DNA of 64,000 nucleotides from Sphingomonadales bacterium (GCA_016720115.1 JADJXT010000001.1:682001-746000), one strand, 5' to 3'. Numbered from the stretch's first letter, positions 16,156 to 25,228 are shown. A program made the numbers and translations. Notes: generated by a model not told the origin, from the letters alone.

Positions 16156-16170
16156 AACCGCGCTTACGTC

Positions 16171-16404
16171 TTAGCTCACTTCATCCGCGTCAGCTTCAAA
16201 CGCCCGCTTGCCCTTGCGCTTCCACAGCATCAGCGCCTGGTCGCGTTCATCGCCCCGCAGCTTGGTGGCGACGGTGAGGAACGCGCCGTAGAGCGTGGCG
16301 CGATCATCGTTGGTGAGTTCGACCAGATCGGCCTTCACGACAAGGCCGCCCAGTTCGATCAACTGCCGCGTCCGCTCGCGCCGTTTGACCTGCCATTCGC
16401 GCAT
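16171..16404 (-). CDS. traD: Ti-type conjugal transfer protein TraD
   Basis: This small 77-residue protein begins MREWQVKRRERTRQLIELGGLVVKADL and continues VELTNDDRATLYGAFL, the typical TraD pattern of Ti/Sym plasmids and sphingomonad islands. An open frame continues upstream of the ATG, but that part overlaps traC in another frame and is not conserved in kind. It lies 22 bp after traC. The two probably act as accessory proteins at oriT; their mechanism is not well known. Confidence 0.8.
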   Translation of the reverse strand: MREWQVKRRERTRQLIELGGLVVKADLVELTNDDRATLYGAFLTVATKLRGDERDQALMLWKRKGKRAFEADADEVS

Positions 16405-16426
16405 GTCGGTGCGGGCCTTTCGCGCT

Positions 16427-16732
16427 TCAAGCCGATGCCGCGCCGCTGTCAGTCGCCTGAGCGCCTTCGGACAAGCGTTCAGTTCGCGTTCCACGCTTGC
16501 GCGCTGTGCCTTGAAAGAAAGCCGCGCCGCGTTTGCGCCAGCTCTCCTTTCGTGCGCCGTCGTTGGTTTCCTTGATTTCAAGCAACGCGCCCGCGAGCGT
16601 TTCCGCGTCCCGCGCATCCGCGCCGGTGGCGATGACCAGCTCGCCAAGCTGTTGGACGCGGCGCTCTTTCAGTTGCTTCGCTTTGTCGGCGAGCACCTTC
16701 AGTTCCGAATCGATGTCTATGGGTTTGCGCAT
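16427..16732 (-). CDS. traC: Ti-type conjugal transfer protein TraC
   Basis: This 101-residue basic helical protein has the TraC pattern: MRKPIDIDSELKVLADKAKQ, then a QLGELVIATGADA segment, with an Arg-rich tail. It is transcribed away from oriT and traA, as in Ti plasmids, where traCD and traA diverge around the transfer origin. The frame is intact with ATG at 16732. The role is probably relaxosome or oriT accessory. Confidence 0.8.
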   Translation of the reverse strand: MRKPIDIDSELKVLADKAKQLKERRVQQLGELVIATGADARDAETLAGALLEIKETNDGARKESWRKRGAAFFQGTARKRGTRTERLSEGAQATDSGAASA

Positions 16733-16844
16733 CTATTGTCTCCATCGAGTGGTGATGCGCCGAATATAAAGCTGTGCTTTGCGCTTTGCAGTAATGGCGT
16801 TGGGACAGTCTGAAACCACCTAGTCCCGAACAGGATTTTATCAT

Positions 16845-16875
16845 GGGAGGGCGCGCTTATACGTCGTGCCGACGT
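16845..16875. other. oriT: Origin of transfer (oriT) with RSF1010/Ti-type nic region
   Basis: The plus strand reads GGGAGGGCGCGCTTATACG at 16845 to 16863. Its complement closely matches the nic-region consensus of RSF1010 and Ti plasmids (TAAGTGCGCCCT type). It is followed by an inverted repeat ACGTCG (16861 to 16866) and CGACGT (16870 to 16875). It sits between divergent traC and traA, exactly where Ti-type oriT lies, about 30 bp before the traA ATG. The nick site itself is inferred. Confidence 0.75.
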
Positions 16876-16904
16876 GCGCTTGGTGGCGTAGATGGATTGC
16901 CGTC

Positions 16905-19802
16905 ATGGCGATCTTCCACCTCTCGGTCAAAGTCATCAGCCGCGCGAGCGGGCGCAGTGCGGTGGCGGCGGCAGCCTATCGCGGAGCCGAACGGCTGCAC
17001 GATGAGCGTCTCGACCGCGACCATGACTTCACCAACAAGGATGGCGTCGTCCATTCCGAAGTTATGCTGCCCGAGGGCGCGCCGCCCGAGTTCGCTGATC
17101 GCGAAAAGCTCTGGAACGCGGTCGAGGCTGCGGAGAAGCGCAAAGACGCGCAGCTTGCGCGCGAGGTCGAGTTCGCGATTCCGCGCGAGTTGAACAAGCA
17201 GCAGGGGATCGAACTGGCGCGCGATTTTGCCCAAGCCGAGTTCGTTGAAAAGGGCATGATCGCCGATCTCAATGTCCATTGGGATATAGGCGCGGACGGT
17301 GAGCCGAAGCCCCATGCGCATGTCATGCTGACCATGCGCGAAGTGAAGGGCGATGGCTTCGGCGCGAAAGTGCGCGACTGGAACAAGGCCGAACTGGTCG
17401 AGCAGTGGCGCGAGCGCTGGGCAAGCCACGTCAACGAACGGCTTGCCGAACTCGATATCGACGCGCGGATCGATCACCGCAGTCTGGAAGCGCAAGGTAT
17501 TGCGCTGGAGCCGCAGGACAAGATCGGTCCCGCCGCCTCACGCATCGGCATTCGCGGCCTTGAAGCCGAACGGATCGAAGAACACCGCGCCATAGCGCAG
17601 CGCAACGGCGAGCGGATCATCGCCAATCCGAATGTCGCGCTCGACGCAATCACGCACCAGCAAGCTACCTTCACGAGCCGCGACCTTGCCATGTTCGTGC
17701 ATCGGCACAGCGACGGGAAAGAGCAATTCGATCTGGCGATTAGTGCAGTGCGCGGATCGCCAGATTTGATTGCTCTGGGTCAGGACGGACGCGGCAACGA
17801 CCGCTTCACATCGCGCCAGATGATCGATACCGAGCAGCGCTTGCAGCAGGCGTCGCAGTTGATGGCGGAGCGCGAGCGGCACCGCGTCAATGGACACGAC
17901 CGCGAGGCTGCTTTGGCGCGCGCCGAGGAACGCAGCTTGGTGCTTTCGGGCGAACAGCGCGCAGCGTTCGAGCATGTCACCGATGCGCGCGGCCTCAGCA
18001 TCGTCGTTGGCTATGCCGGGACCGGCAAGAGCGCGATGCTTGGCGTTGCGCGCGAGGCTTGGGAGAGCGCTGGCTACACTGTTCGCGGCGCGGCGCTGTC
18101 AGGCGTTGCCGCCGAGGGATTGGAGCAAGGTTCGGGCATTGCCTCGCGCACCATCGCAAGCCTTGAACATCAGTGGGGTCATGGCCGCGAGCAACTGACT
18201 TCGCGCGATGTGCTGGTAATCGACGAAGCGGGTATGGTCGGCACGCGCCAGATGGAGCGCGTGCTGTCTCGCGCCGCCGATGCCGGAGCAAAAGTCGTTC
18301 TGGTTGGCGACCCGCAACAGTTACAGGCCATCGAAGCAGGCGCGGCTTTCCGAGCGATCCACGAACGGCATGGTGGCGTCGAAATCAGCGAGGTCCGCCG
18401 CCAGCATGACGGCTGGCAGCAGGACGCCACTCGGCGCCTTGCCACCGGGCGCACGGGGCTTGCGATTCAGGCTTACGGTGAACGCGGCATGGTCCATTCA
18501 GCCGAAACGCGCGAGGCTGCGCGTAGTGAGCTGATCGACCGTTGGGATCGTGACCGGCAGGCGCGCCCGGACGACACCCGCATCATCCTCACCCACACCA
18601 ATGACGAGGTGCGCGACTTGAATGAAGCGGCGCGCGGGCGGATGCGCGAGGCCGGTGCGCTTGGCGATGACGCGACCGTCAAAGCCGAGCGTGGCGAGCG
18701 GCGGTTCGCCAGTGGCGACCGCATCATGTTCCTGCGCAATGAGCGCAGCTTGGGCGTGAAAAACGGGACGTTGGGAACCATCGAGCAGGCGTCGCCGCAG
18801 CGGATGGCAGTGCGCACCGACGATGGCCGCAGCGTCGCCTTCGATACAAAGGACTATTCCCATATCGACCACGGCTACGCCGCCACGATCCACAAGGCGC
18901 AGGGTATGACGGTGGACCGCGCACACGTCCTCGCCACGCCCGGCATGGACAGCCATTCCGCCTATGTCGCTTTGTCGCGTCACCGCGACAGCGTGGACCT
19001 CCACTATGGCCGCGATGACTTCGCGGACCAGTCGAAACTTGTCCGCACATTGAGCCGCGAACGCGGCAAGGACATGGCGAGCGATTACGAACCGGCGAGA
19101 GACTTTGCCGAGCGGCGCGGGATCACCTTCCGCGAGCGCGTCGCCGAGATCGTCCGAAGGATCGTGCCGGAGAAGGCACGGAGCATTTTTGCCAACTTCC
19201 GCCCAGCACCCGAAGCGCAGCGCGACATTGCGACCGAACAGAAGCCAAAGGCTGACCCGCTCAACATGCAGCGCAACGTCGAACGCTACGCCCGTGCCAT
19301 TGAGGACATCGGGCGAACGCAGGCCAAAGGCTTAAACGCCATGCCGCACCAGATTGCCGCGCGCGATAAAGCCCATACCGCCCTCAATAACTTGAAGGCC
19401 AACGCAGGTCGAGACTTAGCATCTGCCTTCCGGCAGGAACCGGAACTTGTCGGCCAAGCCGCCAGCGGACGCACCGCCAATGCCATCCGCGCCATGCAGC
19501 TCGAAGCCGAAATCCGCACCAACCCGCAAATGCGCGCCGACCGCTTTGTGAGCGACTGGCAGCGACTCAACCACCAGCGCGAGCTGTCTTTCCGCACCGG
19601 AGACTATCGTCGCGCCGACGCCACCACGGCTAGCATGGGGGCAATGGCAAAAGGGCTGGAGCGCGACCCGCAAGTCGATTCGCTTCTGCGAAACCGCAAG
19701 GTCGAGCTTGGCATCCACGCCAGCGCAACGGGCGGCATCGCCCGCCAGCTCAACGATTACCTCGGCCTCGGTCGCGCCCGCGACTTGGGCATCAGTATGT
19801 AA
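16905..19802 (+). CDS. traA: Ti-type relaxase-helicase TraA (MobA/MobL family)
   Basis: This enzyme nicks and unwinds DNA for conjugative transfer; 965 residues. The N-terminal MobA/MobL relaxase starts MAIFHLSVKVISRASGRSA and carries a HAHVML histidine motif near residue 145 (PKPHAHVML). A RecD-like helicase follows, with Walker A VVGYAGTGKSAM near residue 368, Walker B LVIDEAGMVG near 438, and TIHKAQGMTVDRAH plus YVALSRHRD near 660 to 690. A helical tail ends the protein. It is somewhat shorter than Ti TraA (about 1100). An upstream in-frame ATG at 16866 lies within oriT, so 16905 is chosen. Confidence 0.93.
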   Translation: MAIFHLSVKVISRASGRSAVAAAAYRGAERLHDERLDRDHDFTNKDGVVHSEVMLPEGAPPEFADREKLWNAVEAAEKRKDAQLAREVEFAIPRELNKQQGIELARDFAQAEFVEKGMIADLNVHWDIGADGEPKPHAHVMLTMREVKGDGFGAKVRDWNKAELVEQWRERWASHVNERLAELDIDARIDHRSLEAQGIALEPQDKIGPAASRIGIRGLEAERIEEHRAIAQRNGERIIANPNVALDAITHQQATFTSRDLAMFVHRHSDGKEQFDLAISAVRGSPDLIALGQDGRGNDRFTSRQMIDTEQRLQQASQLMAERERHRVNGHDREAALARAEERSLVLSGEQRAAFEHVTDARGLSIVVGYAGTGKSAMLGVAREAWESAGYTVRGAALSGVAAEGLEQGSGIASRTIASLEHQWGHGREQLTSRDVLVIDEAGMVGTRQMERVLSRAADAGAKVVLVGDPQQLQAIEAGAAFRAIHERHGGVEISEVRRQHDGWQQDATRRLATGRTGLAIQAYGERGMVHSAETREAARSELIDRWDRDRQARPDDTRIILTHTNDEVRDLNEAARGRMREAGALGDDATVKAERGERRFASGDRIMFLRNERSLGVKNGTLGTIEQASPQRMAVRTDDGRSVAFDTKDYSHIDHGYAATIHKAQGMTVDRAHVLATPGMDSHSAYVALSRHRDSVDLHYGRDDFADQSKLVRTLSRERGKDMASDYEPARDFAERRGITFRERVAEIVRRIVPEKARSIFANFRPAPEAQRDIATEQKPKADPLNMQRNVERYARAIEDIGRTQAKGLNAMPHQIAARDKAHTALNNLKANAGRDLASAFRQEPELVGQAASGRTANAIRAMQLEAEIRTNPQMRADRFVSDWQRLNHQRELSFRTGDYRRADATTASMGAMAKGLERDPQVDSLLRNRKVELGIHASATGGIARQLNDYLGLGRARDLGISM

Positions 19803-19814
19803 AGGAGAAGAACG

Positions 19815-20543
19815 ATGGAACCAGACGTGATTGCCGCGAAGCCGCCGGAGATCGAAAGCAACGATCCTGCCAGCAAGGAATTCCGAAAGCTCAAACGCGA
19901 AGTCGGCTTGTTGCGGATTGCGGTCGAGAAGCTCGCCGATGAACCGGCGAGCATCGTCATTCCCGACTATACCGAGACTTTGGAAGGCATTTCCGAGCAG
20001 ATGCAGGCTACCGCCGATCAGCTCGCCAAATGGGCTGAGAAGCCCGCTTTGCGGCTGACGCCCCAAGCCTTGAGCGATGCCATCGTCAAGGCTGGCACCG
20101 ACGCACGAGCGGACGACCATTCGGCGCTCGCAAAAGCGACCAGCACCATGCGGGAAACGGAGCGCCGAATCGCCGACGTGGTTGTATCGGCCCGAACCGC
20201 CGAAGAGCAGCGCACTTGGCTATGGCGGGCCGGGTTGATCGGTGCAGTCGTTGGCTCTTTCGTCGCCATCGCCCTGCCGGTCTTCGCCATAACCGCTGCG
20301 CCAGAAAGCTGGCATTGGCCTGAAAAGCGCGCGACGAGCATTTTGGGCGGCGATATGTGGTTTGCGGGCGAGCGCTTGCAGGCCCGCGCCGACCAAGATC
20401 GCTGGCTGTTACGATCAGACTTCGAGCGCATGACCGAAAGCAGCCGCGAGCGTATTGCCAATTGCCTGAACGCGGCGGCCAAGGCTCAGCGGCCCACGAA
20501 ATGCGAAGTAACCTTGAAGCCGCCGACTCCGGAGGCCCGGTAG
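19815..20543 (+). CDS. DUF6118 family protein
   Basis: This 242-residue protein has a long N-terminal helical part (EFRKLKREVGLLRIAVEKLAD), one central membrane helix (residues about 137 to 157, LIGAVVGSFVAIALPVFAIT) and a C-terminal domain. It matches the DUF6118 proteins that regularly follow traA in sphingomonad islands. GGAG precedes the start, 12 bp after traA, so it is co-transcribed. The role is unknown; membrane placement suggests a transfer accessory. Confidence 0.75.
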   Translation: MEPDVIAAKPPEIESNDPASKEFRKLKREVGLLRIAVEKLADEPASIVIPDYTETLEGISEQMQATADQLAKWAEKPALRLTPQALSDAIVKAGTDARADDHSALAKATSTMRETERRIADVVVSARTAEEQRTWLWRAGLIGAVVGSFVAIALPVFAITAAPESWHWPEKRATSILGGDMWFAGERLQARADQDRWLLRSDFERMTESSRERIANCLNAAAKAQRPTKCEVTLKPPTPEAR

Positions 20544-20642
20544 CGGGTGTTTACAGGGCCGGTGCAGCGCGAGTTGGCGGCCACCGTCGTTCGTTTCCGT
20601 GCAACCCGTTTTCATTCACCCTTTCCTGACCGCGCGCGGTCG

Positions 20643-20703
20643 AGCGTCAATGTCCGGCCCGCGCCGGTGCGCCAGCGCACCCGTGTAGGACATGACGCCC
20701 GAC
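20643..20703. repeat. Imperfect 60-bp palindrome between DUF6118 gene and small ORF
   Basis: Outer arms GCGTCAATGTCC and GGACATGACGC enclose a GC-rich inner stem (CCGGTGCGCC..GCGCACC). It lies in the 221-bp gap between the DUF6118 gene and the next small gene. It could be a transcriptional stop, a single-strand initiation site or a second plasmid-type element; no T-tract is present. Confidence 0.4.
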
Positions 20704-20764
20704 CTTGATCGCGCGGCTTTGCGGAGGGTGGCAACGAGCCACACGGACACGAAAGGATTTCATC

Positions 20765-20974
20765 ATGGCACGCACAACTTCAACCGCAGCAACAGCCGAA
20801 CCCAAGACCCCGGCCTTCCAAGCCTGGCATGTCACCAACAAGGGCGACGACAGTTTCTGGACCAAGGTTGGAGCCGCATGGCCCCACCGCGACGGCAAGG
20901 GGCTGTCGCTCATCCTCTCGGTCATCCCGATCAGCGGCCAGATCGTCCTGCGCGAACCGCAGCCCCGGCAGTGA
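20765..20974 (+). CDS. Small conserved hypothetical protein of sphingomonad mobile islands
   Basis: This 69-residue protein has a Thr/Ala-rich start followed by AWHVTNKGDDSFWTKVGAAWPHRDGKGLSLIL and a Pro-rich end. The DSFWTKVGAAWPH..GKG pattern resembles small proteins found beside transfer genes, with a beta-sheet-like fold suggested by alternating residues. A GAAAGGA ribosome site precedes the ATG. The function is unknown. Confidence 0.6.
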   Translation: MARTTSTAATAEPKTPAFQAWHVTNKGDDSFWTKVGAAWPHRDGKGLSLILSVIPISGQIVLREPQPRQ

Positions 20975-21172
20975 AGGCCAATCGGGGCGCGTCAAACGCG
21001 CCCCGAATCCTGTTGCTTCACTGCGCTGGGGCGTTCATCGACAGTCCGAGGCGATGTCATCGCGCCCCGAATTGCTCCACCAAATCCCGATCAAAATGTG
21101 GGAACGATTGTGGGATAAAATTTCAAAAAATCGCATTTTATTGTGTAAAAACAACAAGATAAAACGCTTGAC

Positions 21173-21247
21173 TGGTGACCCCTACGGGAATCGAACCCGT
21201 GTTTCAGCCGTGAAAGGGCCGCGTCCTAACCGCTAGACGAAGGGGCC
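21173..21247 (-). tRNA. tRNA-Glu (anticodon TTC), CCA encoded
   Basis: The minus strand begins GGCCCCTTCGTCTAGCGG, carries the anticodon loop CTTTCAC and ends GGGGTCACCA. The acceptor stem pairs fully and the CCA is encoded (21173 to 21175). Its 3' end faces the mobile island, making it the probable attachment site. Confidence 0.96.
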
Positions 21248-21339
21248 ATCGAAGATGGAAGCGCGCCTTTACGGATTCGCTTTGCCCTCGTCAAGAACCG
21301 AGTTGGCCCTGAATCAAAGATTTCAGCCACTGGCCGGAA

Positions 21340-23103
21340 TCAGGCCAATGCAACATCATCGACATGCAATTCGGCCTTGGGCGTCGAACCCCAATCGTCA
21401 AGGCGCGCGCGCCCTGCAAGCCAGTATTTCTGCCCGCGTTCGCCATGGAGCAGTTGCTGGCCCAACGCACTTTCGCCCTGGCGAAATGCCATCGCCTTGA
21501 ACGAAGCGCCATCGTCGCCTGAAACGATGGCGCGGACATGATCCTTGCCGACGATATCGCATTTCACGATGCGCACCGGGCCGGTCACCACGCGCGGGCC
21601 CGGCCAGCCGGTGCCATAGGGGCCTGCGGCTTCCAGTGTTTCGATCAGCATCGGGCTCAGCCCGCGCGGATTGACCATCGCGTCGACCGACAGGATTTTT
21701 TCCACGCTGGCGCGGGATACATCGCCTGCAAGGCGTTCATCCAGCCATTCGGACAGCGCATCGATCTTGCCTGCCTCAACCGTCAGCCCCGCAGCCATGG
21801 CGTGGCCGCCGCCTGCGACCAGCAGCCCGGCTTCGCGTGCGGAAATGATCGCAGCGCCAAGATCGACCCCGCTGATCGAGCGCCCCGACCCTTTGCCGGT
21901 GCCGTCCGCATCCACCGCCACCACGATCGCCGGTTTGCCGAATTTTTCCTTGATGCGACCGGCAACGATACCAATCACGCCCGGATGCCAGCCTTCGCCC
22001 GAGACCAGCGCGACTGCCCGGTTGTGCTGCGTGGCCATGGCGGCTTCGGCGGCTTCCTGCACCTGTGCCTCGATTGCCCGACGCTCCTCGTTCAGCCGGT
22101 CAAGCTCCTGCGCGATCGCGCGTGCCTCGTCGGGATCGGTGGTGGTCAACAGGCGCACGCCAAGGTCGGATTTGCCGACGCGCCCGCCTGCATTGATACG
22201 TGGACCGAGCGCAAAGCCGAGGTCCGAGCAGGTCGGCGCGCGGTTGAGCCTCGCTGCCGCCGCGAGCGCGTTGAGCCCGATATTGCGCCGCCCCGCCATC
22301 ACCTTCAGCCCCTGCGCCACGAAAGCGCGGTTGAGGCCTTTCAATTGCGCAACATCGGCAACGGTGCCCAGCGCGACGATGTCGAGCAGTTCCATCAGCT
22401 TTGGCTCATCGCGTCCGGCAAAATATCCGCGTCCGCGCAACACGCGCACGATGGCGGCGGCGAGCAGGAAGGCGACGCCGACCGCCGCCAGATGGCCGTG
22501 CGCGGCCGCGTCATCTGCCTCGTCAAGCCTGTTGGGGTTCACAAGGGCGAATGCGGTAGGCAGCTCGGCGGCGCATTTATGGTGGTCGACAACGATCACC
22601 TCCATGCCTGCGGCCTTCGCTTGCGAAAGTGCATCGTAAGCCATTGCGCCGCAATCGACGGTGACCACCAGTCGGCTCCCCGCTTCGCCCAGCCGGACCA
22701 GTGCCTCGCCTGAGGGACCATAGCCTTCGAGCAAGCGGTCGGGGATGTAATAGCCTGCCTCCAGCCCCAGATCGCGAAACAGCCGGATCAGCAACGCCGC
22801 GCTGGTTGCGCCATCGACGTCATAATCGCCATAAACGGTCAGCTTCTCGCCGCGCTGCACAGCGTCTGCCAGCCGCTCTGCCGCAACGTCCATGTCGCGG
22901 AAGATCGACGGGTCGGGCATGAAGCCGCGCAGCGTGGGGTTGCGGTGTCGTTCCAGATCATCGCGCGCCACGCCGCGCGCCAGCAACAACTGGGTGACCA
23001 GATCGTCGGGGGTGAAATCGGGATCACCGGCATCGGCCCGGTTTCCGCGCCACTGCCAGCTCTGGCCAAGGATCGAACGCTGGACGAAATGCAGGCTGGT
23101 CAT
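21340..23103 (-). CDS. recJ: Single-stranded-DNA-specific exonuclease RecJ
   Basis: RecJ is a 5'-3' ssDNA exonuclease for recombination and mismatch repair. Its 587 residues contain the DHH phosphoesterase motifs YGDYDVDGATSAAL (residues about 92 to 105), VTVDCGAMAYDAL and VVDHHKC. The DHHA1 region GGGHAMAAGLTV follows, then a C-terminal OB-like domain. It is normal length. The ATG at 23103 is the first start and suits the family. It stands alone next to the island boundary. Confidence 0.96.
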   Translation of the reverse strand: MTSLHFVQRSILGQSWQWRGNRADAGDPDFTPDDLVTQLLLARGVARDDLERHRNPTLRGFMPDPSIFRDMDVAAERLADAVQRGEKLTVYGDYDVDGATSAALLIRLFRDLGLEAGYYIPDRLLEGYGPSGEALVRLGEAGSRLVVTVDCGAMAYDALSQAKAAGMEVIVVDHHKCAAELPTAFALVNPNRLDEADDAAAHGHLAAVGVAFLLAAAIVRVLRGRGYFAGRDEPKLMELLDIVALGTVADVAQLKGLNRAFVAQGLKVMAGRRNIGLNALAAAARLNRAPTCSDLGFALGPRINAGGRVGKSDLGVRLLTTTDPDEARAIAQELDRLNEERRAIEAQVQEAAEAAMATQHNRAVALVSGEGWHPGVIGIVAGRIKEKFGKPAIVVAVDADGTGKGSGRSISGVDLGAAIISAREAGLLVAGGGHAMAAGLTVEAGKIDALSEWLDERLAGDVSRASVEKILSVDAMVNPRGLSPMLIETLEAAGPYGTGWPGPRVVTGPVRIVKCDIVGKDHVRAIVSGDDGASFKAMAFRQGESALGQQLLHGERGQKYWLAGRARLDDWGSTPKAELHVDDVALA

Positions 23104-23150
23104 CCCGCGCTGTTAGCCTGACCTGCGCGCCAGCCACAAGGGCAAAGGCG

Positions 23151-24188
23151 CTATGGCACCAGCACCATCTTCAACGCCCCGGCCTCGCGACGGTCGAACA
23201 TGTCATAGGCATCGGCACCCTGGCTTAGCGGCAGGCGGTGGCTGATATAGCGTTCGGGCTTCAGTCTTCCCGATTGCACGAGCGGGAACAGCGCGGGCAG
23301 TTCCTCGGGCACCGAACAGGTGCCGACGCGGAAGGTCAGCCCGCCAGCAAAGGCACGTTCCAACGGGAAAGGAAAGCGGCGTGATTGCTGTACGCCGATC
23401 ACCGACACCGTCCCGCGCACCCGCACGCAACGCAAGGCGAAATCGACGGTTGCGTCGCTGCCGACAACCTCAACCACGCAATCGAGCCGTCGACCTTTGG
23501 TGTCTTCCTTGATCCGCTCCATCGCTTCATCGGGATGGAGCGCAATCGCACCCACGGCCTCTGCCAGGGCCCGGCGTTCGGGGATGGGATCAATGGCATA
23601 AACGACATGCGCGCCCATCACGAATGCCGCCTCGACGGTCATCAAGCCGATCGGGCCGAGGCCGATGACGGCGACGCTGTTGCCCGGCCGGATATCGGCA
23701 TTGCGCGCGCCAAACCAGGCGGTCGCCATCGCATCGGTCATCATCAGCGCCTGATCCTCGCTGATGCCATCGGGGATTTTCACAGCGTTCATGTCGGCCG
23801 CGGGCACGCGGAAGGCCTCTGCCTGCACGCCCTGTAGCCGCGCCGAAAGCCCGTAACACCCGCTCGCGTTGTTCTCGCACGTGTTGACCACACCGGACAG
23901 GCACGATCGGCAGGCCCCGCAACCAACCGCCGCCGGCATCATCACCTTGTCGCCCACCTTCACCCGTGTGACTGCACGGCCGATCTCGACCACTTCGCCC
24001 ACCGCTTCGTGCCCGACGCAGAAGCCGGTATCTTCTGAAAAGCCGTGACCATGATAGATGTGCAGGTCGCTGCCGCAAATCGAGCAGGCGGTCATCTGGA
24101 CGATGGCATCGCGATCGGATTCGAGCTTCGGATCCTCCATGCTGTCATGGCGGATGTCGCGTTCACCGAAATAACGCAGGGCTTTCAT
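23151..24188 (-). CDS. Zinc-dependent alcohol dehydrogenase (MDR family)
   Basis: This is a 345-residue medium-chain dehydrogenase. The catalytic zinc region is CSICGSDLHIYHGH...GHEAVGEV, the structural zinc loop is CGACRSCLSGVVNTCENN, and the Rossmann motif VIGLGPIGLM is near residue 173. It oxidises or reduces an alcohol/aldehyde with NAD(P); the substrate is unknown. Its start overlaps the amidohydrolase stop (ATGA), and it is the last gene of the seven-gene catabolic operon. Confidence 0.88.
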   Translation of the reverse strand: MKALRYFGERDIRHDSMEDPKLESDRDAIVQMTACSICGSDLHIYHGHGFSEDTGFCVGHEAVGEVVEIGRAVTRVKVGDKVMMPAAVGCGACRSCLSGVVNTCENNASGCYGLSARLQGVQAEAFRVPAADMNAVKIPDGISEDQALMMTDAMATAWFGARNADIRPGNSVAVIGLGPIGLMTVEAAFVMGAHVVYAIDPIPERRALAEAVGAIALHPDEAMERIKEDTKGRRLDCVVEVVGSDATVDFALRCVRVRGTVSVIGVQQSRRFPFPLERAFAGGLTFRVGTCSVPEELPALFPLVQSGRLKPERYISHRLPLSQGADAYDMFDRREAGALKMVLVP

Positions 24189-25228
24189 GCCAATCCTTCC
24201 AGACGATAGAAACGGGCGGCGGTTCCGGCGAACAGCGCCGCCTTCTCATCCGCCGAGGCGCCCGCCGCAATCCGTTTGAACGCGTTCCAAAGCGTCGGAT
24301 AGTCGGCGCCCCAGCGGTCGACCGGGAAGTTGCTTTCAAACATGCAGCGCTGCGCGCCGAACAATTCGATGCAGCTTTCGATATAAGGCCGCCAGGCCTT
24401 GGTCAGCGTTTCGGACGATGGGCGCACGTCCGGACCCATGCCATCGAAGCCGGGGAAGGGCATCCCCAGCCCGCCCAGCTTCATGAAGACATTGGGCAGT
24501 TCTGCCAGCGCCGCCATGCTGGCTTTCCATCCGGCAAAGCGTTCGTCGCGCTTCCCGGCATAGCGGCCCAGCCCGACCGGCGTGCCGACATGGTCGATCA
24601 CCATGGGTATATCGGGGAAAGCGCGTGCGAGACTCACGGCTTCGGGCAATTGCGGCTCCACCACCCAGATATCGAGCGACAGGTTGCGCCTCGAAAAATG
24701 CTTGAGCGCCGCATGGACTTGCGGTGAGGCGCACAGATTGGGCGCGGCATGGGCCAGCGGGCCCAGCACTGCATTGTCATCGTCATGCGCCATCATGTGA
24801 CGGATGCCGCGAAAACGCCCGCCGCCTGCCGCCAGATGCGCATCGAGCACTTCGGCGACAGCATCGCCCAGGCCGAGGTCGGCATGGCCGACTATCCCGG
24901 CACAGGCGCGGGTCGGGCCATAGACGCCGCTGGCGGCCATCGCGGCGACGCCGTTGACAAATTCGGTCTCTCCAACCGGCTGCATCGCCTCGGGCCCGTC
25001 GGCCCGGTAAAAGGCCCCGCACTGGACATAGACGGTGCCGATGACATTATGTCCGCTACCCGTATCGGCGAGCAGTTCGTCGAGCAGGTATCGCGGCGAC
25101 TGGCGCAATATCGCCTCGAACGGGTGCGACATTTCTGCCGGAAGGAATGGCAGGCGCGAGCGCCAGTCCCAAAGATGATGGTGCGGATCGATGATCGGCA
25201 GATCCGGTTCCAGTATCGTTTCGTTCAT
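24185..25228 (-). CDS. Lactonase-type amidohydrolase
   Basis: This 347-residue TIM-barrel hydrolase belongs to the branch that opens sugar or aromatic lactones (L-fuconolactonase/PDC-hydrolase type). The metal motif IDPHHHLWDW lies near residue 13, GIRHMMAHDDDN near 145, IDHVGTPVG near 215, and FESNFPVDRWG before the C-terminus. The start at 25228 overlaps the acyl-CoA synthetase stop (ATGA). In this operon it may open a lactone to a hydroxy acid for CoA activation (inference). Confidence 0.8.
   Translation of the reverse strand: MNETILEPDLPIIDPHHHLWDWRSRLPFLPAEMSHPFEAILRQSPRYLLDELLADTGSGHNVIGTVYVQCGAFYRADGPEAMQPVGETEFVNGVAAMAASGVYGPTRACAGIVGHADLGLGDAVAEVLDAHLAAGGGRFRGIRHMMAHDDDNAVLGPLAHAAPNLCASPQVHAALKHFSRRNLSLDIWVVEPQLPEAVSLARAFPDIPMVIDHVGTPVGLGRYAGKRDERFAGWKASMAALAELPNVFMKLGGLGMPFPGFDGMGPDVRPSSETLTKAWRPYIESCIELFGAQRCMFESNFPVDRWGADYPTLWNAFKRIAAGASADEKAALFAGTAARFYRLEGLA

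Larger units (their letters stand above)
1..21172. mobile_element. Metal-resistance integrative/mobilisable island (left end outside window)
   Basis: Everything left of the tRNA-Glu gene is accessory: two metal efflux/copper operons, then a Ti-type mobilisation module (traC, traD, oriT, traA). The content changes at once to conserved chromosomal genes (recJ onward) on the other side of the tRNA, and the bases flanking the tRNA 3' end are AT-rich (about 21095 to 21165). Integration at a tRNA 3' end is the usual arrangement for tyrosine-recombinase islands. No integrase, type IV secretion genes or second attachment repeat is visible, so the boundary is inferred and the left end must lie outside. 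Confidence 0.6.

Noticed and set aside
16171..16732. A single frameshifted transfer gene, because two overlapping frames both look conserved
   Set aside because: The two conserved parts are separate small proteins. TraC ends at 16427 and TraD starts with a good ATG at 16404, as in Ti plasmids, so no frameshift is needed.
21538..22713. Plus-strand open frame opposite recJ
   Set aside because: It is antisense to the DHH/DHHA1 motifs of RecJ, with no plausible start or family.
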